NCBI GenBank assembly: GCA_029571985.1
Contig: JAKQVC010000064.1
Span: forward strand, 1-64,000
From: Bacteroidota bacterium
Lineage (GTDB): Bacteria; Bacteroidota; Bacteroidia; Chitinophagales; BACL12
DNA: 64,000 bases
Direction: 5' to 3'
The translations under genes and the position numbers were made by a program. The notes beneath the pieces were generated by a model. That model searched no databases and had not been told where the DNA came from. It was given only the letters and a program-made list of their open reading frames with translations. Of the stretch, positions 9,455 through 16,718 are shown piece after piece. Within the stretch, counting starts at the first letter, position 1; the number at the start of each line of letters is the position of its first letter.

Positions 9455-10078
9455 ATGACCAGGAGGCAACGAATACAATGGCGATGGATTCTGGCTTATG
9501 GTATTGTAGTTATGCTGGTTGCCGGAGTAGGCATCTGGATGCTGAACACTTTTACACATCAGGCCCCTTTACCTGATGATCAGGCGCCGCCGGTGGCTAT
9601 CGATTCACTACATCATATTCCAGTGTATTATAATGGTCCGGTTAATCATGTAGGCGGTTTCAGTGTTGCCAAGAATGGATATAAATACGGATTACAATGG
9701 CAATGTGTAGAATTTGTGAAACGATATTACGCCGAACATCTTGGTCATTACATGCCGGATGCTGATGGCAATGCCAAAGATTTTTTCGATAAGTCATTAC
9801 CCGATGCCTCTTTCAATGAAGCAAGGGCATTAGTGCAATATGAAAATCCCAGCTTAAAAAAACCACAGGTGGATGATATCGTGGTTTTTGATCGGAGTCT
9901 TGGCAATAAGTATGGTCATATTGGCATTATCAGTGCTGTGTATGACAATAAAGTTGAAATCATTCAGCAAAATGCTGGCCCTGATGCTGAAACGCGCGAA
10001 TTTATAGACCTACAATTTGCAGATGGTCGTTGGGAATTACAGCATAATCGTGTGCTGGGCTGGCTGCGTGTTGAATAA
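9455..10078 (+). CDS. Membrane-anchored CHAP-domain amidase/peptidase
   Basis: 207 aa. Basic residues (TRRQR) and one hydrophobic helix (about 12-30, ILAYGIVVMLVAGVGIWML) anchor it in the inner membrane with the rest outside. The CHAP domain has the catalytic Cys at C84 (WQCVEFVKRYY) and His at H155 (YGHIGIIS), followed by an Asn-containing strand (IIQQNAG). CHAP proteins cut peptidoglycan peptides or act on glutathionylspermidine-like amides, so the substrate is not settled. It ends in VLGWLRVE. It is a single gene between two terminators. Confidence 0.9.
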   Translation: MTRRQRIQWRWILAYGIVVMLVAGVGIWMLNTFTHQAPLPDDQAPPVAIDSLHHIPVYYNGPVNHVGGFSVAKNGYKYGLQWQCVEFVKRYYAEHLGHYMPDADGNAKDFFDKSLPDASFNEARALVQYENPSLKKPQVDDIVVFDRSLGNKYGHIGIISAVYDNKVEIIQQNAGPDAETREFIDLQFADGRWELQHNRVLGWLRVE

Positions 10079-10090
10079 GGTTAGGCATAA

Positions 10091-10115
10091 AAAAAACCTC
10101 CCATGTGCGGGAGGT
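10091..10115. terminator. Hairpin terminator between convergent genes
   Basis: The stem CCTCCC/GGGAGG (10097-10102 with 10109-10114, plus an A-T pair) has six A on the left and TCTTTCTT on the right. The minus-strand reading has the better T run and would end the DUF4252 gene. The plus reading may also end the CHAP gene. Confidence 0.7.
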
Positions 10116-10143
10116 CTTTCTTATCGCAGATATACAATATGTT

Positions 10144-10644
10144 TTAATCGAACTTCTCTACTGTTTTTAACAGCTGCCCTACTTCATCCGGTTTGAGTTT
10201 GCAATGCATTTTCAGATATACAAAGCTTTCCGAATCTTCATGCACAAGTACAACTACACGTTTAATGGTATTGTGTTTATTTGTGCGAACCTGCATCTCT
10301 ACGCGTTCTTCATCCGTAATCACACTCATCAAAGGTGTGTAGTCGCGACGATCTAAACGATTCAATTTTCTTTGCATTTTATTGTCCATTTCTGTCGCAT
10401 ATTTTTCACCTTCGCGGATGCAGATATTCATACTGCCCAGGTTACGCATAAAATCAACAGCTACGGCCTCTTCACCTTCCAGCTCATCATCCATCATATC
10501 GGCCACCCATTTTACCAGGAACCCTGGAATCCAGAGATTGAACTTTGTTGATTCATCTTCTTCATTTGGATCTGCAGCCGGTGCGGCGTTTGCGATACCT
10601 ATTGACAGGCAGGCAAGTATCATGAAGCTTATCAGATTTTTCAT
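10144..10644 (-). CDS. DUF4252 domain-containing protein (first of a pair)
   Basis: 166 aa with a signal peptide (MKNLISFMILACLSIGIANA) and an acidic linker. The mature domain contains NLGSMNICIREGEKY, LMSVITDEERVEMQV and KRVVVLVHEDSESFVYLKM, the predicted alpha/beta pattern of DUF4252 proteins of Bacteroidota. No lipobox Cys is seen, so it is predicted periplasmic. It follows another DUF4252 gene by 23 nt in the same direction, and the pair probably arose by duplication. DUF4252 genes are often next to ECF sigma factor genes; none is here. Confidence 0.85.
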   Translation of the reverse strand: MKNLISFMILACLSIGIANAAPAADPNEEDESTKFNLWIPGFLVKWVADMMDDELEGEEAVAVDFMRNLGSMNICIREGEKYATEMDNKMQRKLNRLDRRDYTPLMSVITDEERVEMQVRTNKHNTIKRVVVLVHEDSESFVYLKMHCKLKPDEVGQLLKTVEKFD

Positions 10645-10667
10645 AGCTGGTATATTTTATGGGTTGA

Positions 10668-11198
10668 TTATTTGTCTTCAGTTGGTGTTTCTAATTTCTT
10701 CAACTCCTCTAGACCGTCGATATCCATATCGCCCAGTTCAGAGATTTTGCTGATATCAATAGCACCCGCGATGCTAATCATTACAAACTCACCATCTGCG
10801 TCGCAAACCAGCAACATATTATTTAAAACAGAGCCGGTGATATTTTGACCGTACAATTTTACTTTTTCACCTTCAGCATTCACATCCATAAGTTCCTGAT
10901 AACCGGTGAGCGGTACGGAAGACATAAATTCGTTATAAAATTTACCGGATTGTGCGGTGCTGTCTGTATTTTCATATACAAGGATGCGAATGCCTTTGAT
11001 GCCATCCACAACAGATTGCCATTCTTCTGTATCATCAGTTGCAGAGGCGATCCATGAAAACAGCGTTTCAGAAACCTGAACGCTGGTAAAACCTTCTTTA
11101 CCTTCATACTTTTGGAAAAAAGCATCAATTTGAGGTGTTTGCGCGAATGCAGCAGATCCAATAATCAGTGCACAAGCAGAGAGCAACATTTTTTTCAT
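10668..11198 (-). CDS. DUF4252 domain-containing protein (second of a pair)
   Basis: 176 aa from the ATG at 11198, whose signal peptide (MKKMLLSACALIIGSAAFAQ) is clear. The longer frame to 11237 adds 13 residues without signal character. The mature part has FFQKYEGKEGFTSVQVSETLF, the usual DUF4252 opening, then IKGIRILVYEN, VKLYGQNITG and LLVCDADGEFVMISIAGAI. The C-terminus is acidic and Lys-rich (LEELKKLETPTEDK). It is the first gene of a two-gene unit with the 166-aa paralogue. Function unknown. Confidence 0.87.
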   Translation of the reverse strand: MKKMLLSACALIIGSAAFAQTPQIDAFFQKYEGKEGFTSVQVSETLFSWIASATDDTEEWQSVVDGIKGIRILVYENTDSTAQSGKFYNEFMSSVPLTGYQELMDVNAEGEKVKLYGQNITGSVLNNMLLVCDADGEFVMISIAGAIDISKISELGDMDIDGLEELKKLETPTEDK

Positions 11199-11310
11199 AC
11201 AATTCAATTTAGGGTGGTTTAATTGTGTTATACCCATAAGTCGAATTCGGGCAGTAAAAGTTACAGTCCGCCGAAAAAAAATTACAAAAGGCGCTGAAAA
11301 CCCTTGTACA

Positions 11311-11790
11311 TCAGCTCTTTTTACTGATAAACAAACCGAACAACAAGAGTTGATAATAGAGATTATCCAGCCTTAAAGCCAGATTAATAGGTGCCGTCTG
11401 GAGGTCGCTGTATAAATTGGGGAGGTTATGCAAATCATTTATGCGGCCTTCAATATTATAGATAAATTGTGTTGCCGTCCATCCTACATACTTCTGCTGC
11501 GCTTTATGCATAATGAGTGATGCAGGAAGTTGCTTAGGTCCTTCACATAATTTATCAAATTTATAATTATCGGCATATGCTTTGCCAATTGCGTCAACCG
11601 ATAATTTTTGCAGGAGGGCAATACTGTTTACACCGGCTTTATTCCGATGTTCAAGTAATTTCAGATTATCACGAAACTCGCGTAAAATATTATTGCGCAA
11701 ATTATCTGCAGATTTTGACCGGTCAGTAAAATACTGCAGGAGGTCTTTCACTGTGCTGACACTTATTTGCAAATAATCCGGCATGCGCAA
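11311..11790 (-). CDS. Conserved helical protein, unknown function
   Basis: 159 aa, predicted almost all helix with no signal peptide and no membrane segment strong enough to call. It contains LLQYFTDRSKSADNLRNNILREFRDNLKLLEHRN and, near the end, LALRLDNLYYQLLLFGLFISKKS. A second possible ATG lies at residue 3. It is the fourth gene of a minus-strand run and starts 32 nt after the stop of the NlpC/P60 gene. I do not recognise a family. The amphipathic helices could serve protein-protein contact. Confidence 0.65.
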   Translation of the reverse strand: MRMPDYLQISVSTVKDLLQYFTDRSKSADNLRNNILREFRDNLKLLEHRNKAGVNSIALLQKLSVDAIGKAYADNYKFDKLCEGPKQLPASLIMHKAQQKYVGWTATQFIYNIEGRINDLHNLPNLYSDLQTAPINLALRLDNLYYQLLLFGLFISKKS

Positions 11791-11822
11791 TTGTTTTCAA
11801 CAGGGAAGATACGCAAGTCGCA

Positions 11823-12356
11823 TCAATCTAATTGAATCACGCGACGTACTTCTAAAAAATGTTGTTTGTAGTAAGACTCTGATGATTCAGAACTAATACG
11901 GACACCCCCAGATTCAGGTGAAGAGGAATGAATGAAGGTAAACCCGTTTGTATCGTCATAACTTAATACAATACCGACATGACCCGGATCGCCGGGTGCA
12001 TCTGACGGCCCGCTGAACAGGATAATGTCGCCGGGTTTTGCTTCCACATGCGCAACGGGATGTCCGGCATCAAATTGCTGTCCTGAAGTTCTGGGCAGTT
12101 CGATTTGAAACGCCTTGTAGACATAGCAGATAAAGCCGCTGCAATCAAATCCTCCCTCAGGATTATTTCCTCCCCACACATAAGGTGTGCCAATAAATGT
12201 TTTGGCGAAGTTTACGATACTATCGGCTAATGCGGCTTCTCTGATTGCCACACTATCCACCTGCTCCTGTTCCCACCAGGGTGTAAGTTGCGCGTTGACT
12301 TTAACAGATGAAAGCCAAAGCAGCAAAGAAATCCCGATAACGCGAAGGTTGATCAT
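11823..12356 (-). CDS. NlpC/P60 family cell-wall peptidase
   Basis: 177 aa with a signal peptide (MINLRVIGISLLLWLSSVKVNAQ). The NlpC/P60 domain holds the catalytic Cys C72 in GFDCSGFICYVY, H126 in PGHVGIVLSY and the third polar residue H143 in FIHSSS. Enzymes of this family cut D-Glu-mDAP links in peptidoglycan peptides. The TPYVWGG block precedes the Cys as usual. There is no SH3b targeting domain, so it is a minimal form. Its ATG overlaps the stop of the upstream SET gene as ATGA, which indicates translational coupling. Confidence 0.94.
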   Translation of the reverse strand: MINLRVIGISLLLWLSSVKVNAQLTPWWEQEQVDSVAIREAALADSIVNFAKTFIGTPYVWGGNNPEGGFDCSGFICYVYKAFQIELPRTSGQQFDAGHPVAHVEAKPGDIILFSGPSDAPGDPGHVGIVLSYDDTNGFTFIHSSSPESGGVRISSESSESYYKQHFLEVRRVIQLD

Positions 12357-12835
12357 CAGGGGTGCTGACGTTTTTCTTTACTTTTTTTATTGGCGTCCTG
12401 CTCCCACCAAACGGGTGTTTGATCTTCAGGATCCAGGTTGTAATTCACGGTAATTTCCTCACCCGGTTCGATATTGCGTACGGCTCTAAATTCAAGCACG
12501 TTTAAATCGAAATCAGGTAAATATTGTGCATTAGGATTATAGCTATGGTTATACAAAGAGCCGAAACCAAGCGCCAGTGCACCTTTCTTCCCTTTGTTTC
12601 CCCATTCAAAATAATATTCGTACAGAAAAGTATCATCAATACTTGCTCTGTCTTTGGAGCTGAACACAATCATAGGTGCCACCTCAATTGTTTCACCTTT
12701 TGCGATTGGTTTAGATGTAAACACAGCGCGGCCTTTATCGGGGGTACGTGCCACGAATAAATTGTCAGGTAAAACCGGCGTGAGTTTACGTGGTTCTTCC
12801 TTTGTTTTGGGTTTGTTTTTATCCTTTTTCGACAT
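12356..12835 (-). CDS. SET domain-containing protein (lysine methyltransferase-like)
   Basis: 159 aa. After a Lys-rich N-terminus (SKKDKNKPKTKEEPRKL) comes a compact SET domain: FVARTPDKGRAVFTS, then IAKGETIEVAPM, then the SAM and active-site motif YNHSYNPNA (95-103), then GEEITVNYN (125-133) with the late Tyr. SET proteins methylate lysine side chains from SAM. Bacterial forms may act on ribosomal or nucleoid proteins, but the target here is unknown. The post-SET cysteines are absent. It is coupled to the NlpC/P60 gene by ATGA and starts 8 nt after the small helical gene. The tail TPVWWEQD resembles a motif in its neighbour. Confidence 0.9.
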   Translation of the reverse strand: MSKKDKNKPKTKEEPRKLTPVLPDNLFVARTPDKGRAVFTSKPIAKGETIEVAPMIVFSSKDRASIDDTFLYEYYFEWGNKGKKGALALGFGSLYNHSYNPNAQYLPDFDLNVLEFRAVRNIEPGEEITVNYNLDPEDQTPVWWEQDANKKSKEKRQHP

Positions 12836-12843
12836 CCGACCAA

Positions 12844-13092
12844 TCAGGCTTTAATTGCATTACCAACTGCTTGTTTCACATCCTCAAATAAAGAAGCGAA
12901 ATGTTTTTTAACAGCACTTCTGCCTTTTACAGTTGCTGATGCGTTGATGCGTGACATGGCATCTTCATATACATTGAACAATGTATTTACACGAGATTCG
13001 AGTTGTTCATCGGTGATATCCAACACCATAACATGGTCGATGGCGTAGGCGATTGCCGCGCTAATGCGTTTTTTTGCAGTTCTTTTACTCAT
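12844..13092 (-). CDS. Small basic helical protein, unknown function
   Basis: 82 aa, basic, helical: it opens SKRTAKKRISAAIAY and later has VNTLFNVYEDAMSRIN and SAVKKHFASLFEDVKQAV. There is no signal peptide. It is the first gene of the four-gene minus operon, with a good -7 box 13 nt upstream (13106-13114). It is divergent from ybaB, so the two nucleic-acid-related or small basic proteins share a promoter region. Binding to nucleic acid is possible from its charge but is not shown. Family not recognised. Confidence 0.75.
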   Translation of the reverse strand: MSKRTAKKRISAAIAYAIDHVMVLDITDEQLESRVNTLFNVYEDAMSRINASATVKGRSAVKKHFASLFEDVKQAVGNAIKA

Positions 13093-13099
13093 AACAATA

Positions 13100-13134
13100 T
13101 TTGCCGCAAAGTTACAACTATGCCCCTATCTTTG
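13100..13134 (+). promoter_or_regulatory. Promoter of ybaB
   Basis: A -33 TTTG at 13100-13103 and a -7 TATCTTTG at 13127-13134 are separated by 23 bp. This fits the Bacteroidota primary sigma consensus. The ybaB ATG is at 13152. Confidence 0.65.
13106..13114 (-). promoter_or_regulatory. -7 box of the small protein-SET-NlpC operon
   Basis: The minus strand reads TAACTTTGC, matching the Bacteroidota -7 consensus TAnnTTTG, 13 nt before the ATG at 13092. It overlaps the divergent ybaB promoter region. Confidence 0.6.
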
Positions 13135-13151
13135 CATAAAACCAGCACAAT

Positions 13152-13463
13152 ATGTTCGATTTGAAGAAAGCCATGGAGATGAAGAAAAAGATGGAAGAGA
13201 TCCAGCAAAGACTTGATTCAATTGTGGTTGAGGGCGAAGCGGGAGATGCCGCATACAAGGTTACCGTGTCTGTTACAGCCTCTAAAAAGATACGGAACAT
13301 CGATATCAGTGACAGTTTATTTTCAGCCGGAGATAAGGATCATTTGACTGATTTATTGATGTTAGCCATTGAGCGTGGTATGGAAAAAGCCCAGCAGGTT
13401 TCCGATGCGGAGGCGCGCAATATGGCGCTGACAGGCGGTTTGGGCGGGTTGTTTGGCGGCTGA
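13152..13463 (+). CDS. ybaB: YbaB/EbfC family nucleoid-associated protein
   Basis: 103 aa. It opens MFDLKKAMEMKKKMEEIQQRL and continues VVEGEAGDAAYKVTVSVTASKKIRNIDI, the helix-strand core of YbaB/EbfC dimers that bind DNA. It ends in a Gly-rich GGLGGLFGG tail, common in the family. The length is normal. Its stop codon directly abuts the stop of the convergent CoA transferase gene with no spacer. Usually ybaB sits by dnaX and recR; neither is nearby here. Confidence 0.93.
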   Translation: MFDLKKAMEMKKKMEEIQQRLDSIVVEGEAGDAAYKVTVSVTASKKIRNIDISDSLFSAGDKDHLTDLLMLAIERGMEKAQQVSDAEARNMALTGGLGGLFGG

Positions 13464-14522
13464 TTACACCAGTGACTCCACACGGAAGATGGCGCTTTTT
13501 ACGCGCTTTCCAATTTCATCAGATAATATCAACTCCTGGGCAGAGGGCTCAGCGAACACCTGCTGGAGGTCGCGGATAGCACCAACTGGAACATGTTGTT
13601 GTTTACACAATTGCAGGAAAGAGGAACATGGAAGGCTTTGCACCCTTGCCTGCAGCATACCTATCAGGGTATTTCTATTGATCACCCGGTTTTTATTATT
13701 GTTATAACGCGGGTCTGAGGCCAAATCAGGATCCCCCAGGATGGCACATAAGGCTTTGAACTGACGATCGGAGCCAATAGCTAGTACCACCTGCCTGCCT
13801 TCGCTACAGGTGAGTATTTCGCCATAGGGAGCGATATTGGGATGCAGACTGCCAATGCGTTGCGGCACATGACCGGCGGTTATATAATTAGAAGCCTGGT
13901 TAGCGAGGGCGGCAATGGCTGCATCATATAAGCTTACTGACACCCGGCTTCCTTTGCCGGTGCGCATTTTATGTATAAGCGCTGTCAGTATACCCTCTTT
14001 TAACTGATGCGCAGCAAATAAATCGATGATGGCTACGGGAAGTTTAACAGGGGGTGAAGATGGCGTGCCATTCATAAACATCCAGCCCGTTTCAGCCTGC
14101 AGCACCACATCAAAAGCGACGCGATCCTCTTCATCTCCAAAACCATTGATATTCGCATACACAATACCCGGATTTATCGCAGCAACCGTTGCATGGTCAA
14201 GGTGGAACTTTTCGGCATCTCCCTTCTTCCAATTACAAATCATCACATCTGCCGTTTTAATCATGTCGCGCACCTGTTGCTGACATTCGGGGTCTTGCAA
14301 ATCGAGAAACAGGTGGAGTTTGCGCCAGTTAACCGAAGCAAAATAGGCCGAAGCCGGTGATGCCGGGTTTTCGGAAGGCAGTTTCCATTGCCGTGTGATA
14401 TCGCCACCGGTTTTCGGATTCTCGATTTTTACCACATCTGCGCCTAACTCTGAAAAGAAAGAACCCGCAGCCGGGCCCGCCATAACGCTGGCTAACTCGA
14501 TGATTTTCAAACCTGTGAACAT
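13464..14522 (-). CDS. CaiB/BaiF family CoA transferase
   Basis: 352 aa, class III CoA transferase (cytosolic). It has the N-terminal MFTGLKIIELASVMAGPAAG, then ELGADVVKIENP, and the catalytic Asp in AFDVVLQAETGWM (about residue 138). Further blocks, VSLYDAAIAAL and LHPNIAPYGEI, also match. Family members move CoA between carboxylic acids such as carnitine, formate/oxalate or mesaconate; the substrate here is unknown. At 352 aa it is slightly short of the common 380-400. The ATG is only 4 nt from a -7 box (TAGCTTTG). Confidence 0.93.
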   Translation of the reverse strand: MFTGLKIIELASVMAGPAAGSFFSELGADVVKIENPKTGGDITRQWKLPSENPASPASAYFASVNWRKLHLFLDLQDPECQQQVRDMIKTADVMICNWKKGDAEKFHLDHATVAAINPGIVYANINGFGDEEDRVAFDVVLQAETGWMFMNGTPSSPPVKLPVAIIDLFAAHQLKEGILTALIHKMRTGKGSRVSVSLYDAAIAALANQASNYITAGHVPQRIGSLHPNIAPYGEILTCSEGRQVVLAIGSDRQFKALCAILGDPDLASDPRYNNNKNRVINRNTLIGMLQARVQSLPCSSFLQLCKQQHVPVGAIRDLQQVFAEPSAQELILSDEIGKRVKSAIFRVESLV

Positions 14523-14526
14523 GCTA

Positions 14527-14534
14527 CAAAGCTA
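14527..14534 (-). promoter_or_regulatory. -7 box of the CoA transferase gene
   Basis: The minus strand reads TAGCTTTG, 4 nt before the ATG at 14522. Transcription would begin at or beside the start codon. No clear -33 TTG is seen at 17-23 bp. Confidence 0.5.
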
Positions 14535-14619
14535 TTTGAATTCTGGTAAGTGTGTTAACAGACAATAAATCTGAGAGACGTTCGTCAGAACAATCAATAC
14601 AATTTGACGTTAAAATTAC

Positions 14620-15855
14620 ATGATGTCTAAACGGCTTCTATTCATTTCCATATTTTTTCTGGCGATAGACCTGATTGCAGTTCAGGCGCCTATTACCATC
14701 TTTGGCGGCACCTCGTTATGGTATGCCCTATTTATTGGCAGCAGCCTTATCCTGATAACAGCGGTCATGTTGAGTATGCGCAAATTAAATACCGGGCAAC
14801 ATGCGCGATTTGGCACTTTATTGATCAGCACTCTTTTTGTAGTTCAGTTTCCCAAACTTATAACAGCTGTTTTATTACTGGTGGAGGATGTCTGGCGCTT
14901 AATGGCCATGGTATTAAATGGCCTGTTTTCAATCAGCGGCAGCAATATTGAACTTTTGGTGGTGCGAAATCCGGTGTGGAGTGTATTGGCGGTTTCAGTT
15001 GCCTTATTGCTTACCAGTCTGTTTATATATGGAACACTATTCAATGTATATCGATATCGCTTACATGAAATACAGGTAAAGCTCTTGCGTTTACCAAAAT
15101 CGTTTGCCGGTTTGCGTGTGGTGCAAATTAGTGATATACATTCAGGCAGTTTACAGAACCATCGCGCAGTTGAATCAGCAGTACAGAAAATAAATGATCA
15201 AAACCCCGATTTAATTTTCTTCACAGGAGATTTAGTAAACAATATTGCTGATGAGGCAACATCCTTCATCGACATATTTTCTAAATTACGTGCAAAGCAT
15301 GGTGTTTACAGCATTCTGGGCAATCATGATTATGGTGATTATGTTGCCTGGCCGGATGCAGTTACCAAAGAAGCCAACCTGAATAAGCTCAAACACATAC
15401 ATGCCCAAATGGGATGGCGTCTGCTATTGAATGAACATGTGCGCATTGAACAAAACGGTGAAAGTATCGCCATTGCCGGCGTTGAAAACTGGAGTGCTAA
15501 AGGGAGATTTTCAAGTTATGGAAAATTACATCAGGCATTAGCCGGGTTAGCTGATGCGGCTACAATATTATTGTTGTCGCACGATCCATCGCATTGGGAA
15601 GCGGAAATCCTGGATCATCCCGCAGAGGTAGACATGACCTTTTCAGGACATACACATGGTATGCAATTCGGGTTAGAATGGTGGAAATGGCGTTGGAGTC
15701 CTGTTCAGTATTTATATCGGCAATGGGCAGGCTTGTATAACCGAAACCATCAATTTTTGTATGTCAACCGCGGCTTTGGCGTTATTGGCTACCCCGGTCG
15801 CGTGGGCATTTTACCTGAAATAACGGTGTTCACCTTGCAACCAGCCAATGCGTAA
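14620..15855 (+). CDS. Membrane-anchored metallophosphoesterase
   Basis: 411 aa. About four transmembrane helices fill the first 150 residues (for example LLFISIFFLAIDLIAV, ALFIGSSLILITAVML and VLAVSVALLLTSLFIYG). A calcineurin-like phosphoesterase domain follows: VVQISDIHSGS, FFTGDLVNN, ILGNHDYGDY, LLSHDPSHW and FSGHTHGMQFG. These residues bind two metals. Such proteins (YkuE/YaeI type) act on lipid-linked or nucleotide phosphates at the membrane; the exact substrate is not known. The first codon is ATG (MMSK). It is a stand-alone plus-strand gene ahead of the desaturase. Confidence 0.93.
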   Translation: MMSKRLLFISIFFLAIDLIAVQAPITIFGGTSLWYALFIGSSLILITAVMLSMRKLNTGQHARFGTLLISTLFVVQFPKLITAVLLLVEDVWRLMAMVLNGLFSISGSNIELLVVRNPVWSVLAVSVALLLTSLFIYGTLFNVYRYRLHEIQVKLLRLPKSFAGLRVVQISDIHSGSLQNHRAVESAVQKINDQNPDLIFFTGDLVNNIADEATSFIDIFSKLRAKHGVYSILGNHDYGDYVAWPDAVTKEANLNKLKHIHAQMGWRLLLNEHVRIEQNGESIAIAGVENWSAKGRFSSYGKLHQALAGLADAATILLLSHDPSHWEAEILDHPAEVDMTFSGHTHGMQFGLEWWKWRWSPVQYLYRQWAGLYNRNHQFLYVNRGFGVIGYPGRVGILPEITVFTLQPANA

Positions 15856-15914
15856 TGCGTTCGCCTTTACCCAAATCTGACGGCAGGTTTTATACGTATT
15901 AATTTGGGATGCAC

Positions 15915-15922
15915 TACCTTTG
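15915..15922 (+). promoter_or_regulatory. -7 box of the desaturase gene
   Basis: TACCTTTG fits TAnnTTTG and lies 27 nt before the ATG at 15950. The -33 element is not clear. Confidence 0.5.
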
Positions 15923-15949
15923 CACCGTTAAACCGACACTAATAACTAC

Positions 15950-16693
15950 ATGACCTGGTTTTTTGTTTTTTTTGCACTTCACTGGTACTTATCCCTGTTC
16001 AGTCAAACCTTTTTCCTGCATCGATATGCTGCTCATAGCATGTTTAGGATGAACCCTTTTTGGGAAAAGTTTTTTTACCTGTTCACATACGTTACACAAG
16101 GTTCAAGTTATCTGAGTCCTTATGCTTACGGCGTACTGCATCGTTTACATCATGCCTTCGCTGATACAGAGAACGATCCGCATTCTCCAAAATATGCCAA
16201 TGGTTTATTTCCGCTTATGCATAAAACCAAGGTTATTTATGGCGATATAAATAATGGCACATTTCCGGTGGATGCGAAGTATTTGCGCAACCTGCCGATG
16301 TGGCGTTCGTTCGACTTTTTTGCAGGTAGTTGGTTTTCTCGTTTAAGCTGGATTGCGATTTATGCCGTTGTATATTATTACCTGGCTCCTGTATGGTGGT
16401 TATGGTTATTATTTCCGGTAACCTGTATGATGGGTCCTGTACACGGTGCCATCATTAATTATTTTGCGCATAAATTTGGATACACCAATTTTCCGGTTGA
16501 AGACACGAGTAAAAACTTTTTACCGGTTGACATTTTAATGATGGGTGAAAGCTATCACAATAACCATCATAAATTTGGTTCAAGACCTAACTTTGGATTT
16601 CGATGGTTTGAACTTGACCCCACCTACCCGATTATCAGAATACTGGATGCCATGCATATCATCCGGTTAAACAGAGAAACTCCGGCAGCTTAG
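15950..16693 (+). CDS. Acyl-CoA/acyl-lipid desaturase (membrane di-iron)
   Basis: 247 aa with several membrane helices. The three His boxes of the delta-9 type family are present: HRYAAH (about residues 25-30), HRLHH (about 64-68) and YHNNHH (about 202-207). They hold the di-iron centre that puts a double bond into fatty acyl chains in the inner membrane, with electrons from ferredoxin or a cytochrome. At 247 aa it is shorter than classic 300-aa SCD-like enzymes, which is common in Bacteroidota. The next gene begins 25 nt downstream. Confidence 0.94.
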   Translation: MTWFFVFFALHWYLSLFSQTFFLHRYAAHSMFRMNPFWEKFFYLFTYVTQGSSYLSPYAYGVLHRLHHAFADTENDPHSPKYANGLFPLMHKTKVIYGDINNGTFPVDAKYLRNLPMWRSFDFFAGSWFSRLSWIAIYAVVYYYLAPVWWLWLLFPVTCMMGPVHGAIINYFAHKFGYTNFPVEDTSKNFLPVDILMMGESYHNNHHKFGSRPNFGFRWFELDPTYPIIRILDAMHIIRLNRETPAA

Positions 16694-16718
16694 TACACCA
16701 TAGTACTGGGCAGTTTCG

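Noticed and set aside
9461-9480. AGGAGG followed by ATG inside the CHAP gene as a hidden start
   Set aside because: The ATG at 9478 is out of frame with the CHAP domain, and the host does not rely on Shine-Dalgarno sites.
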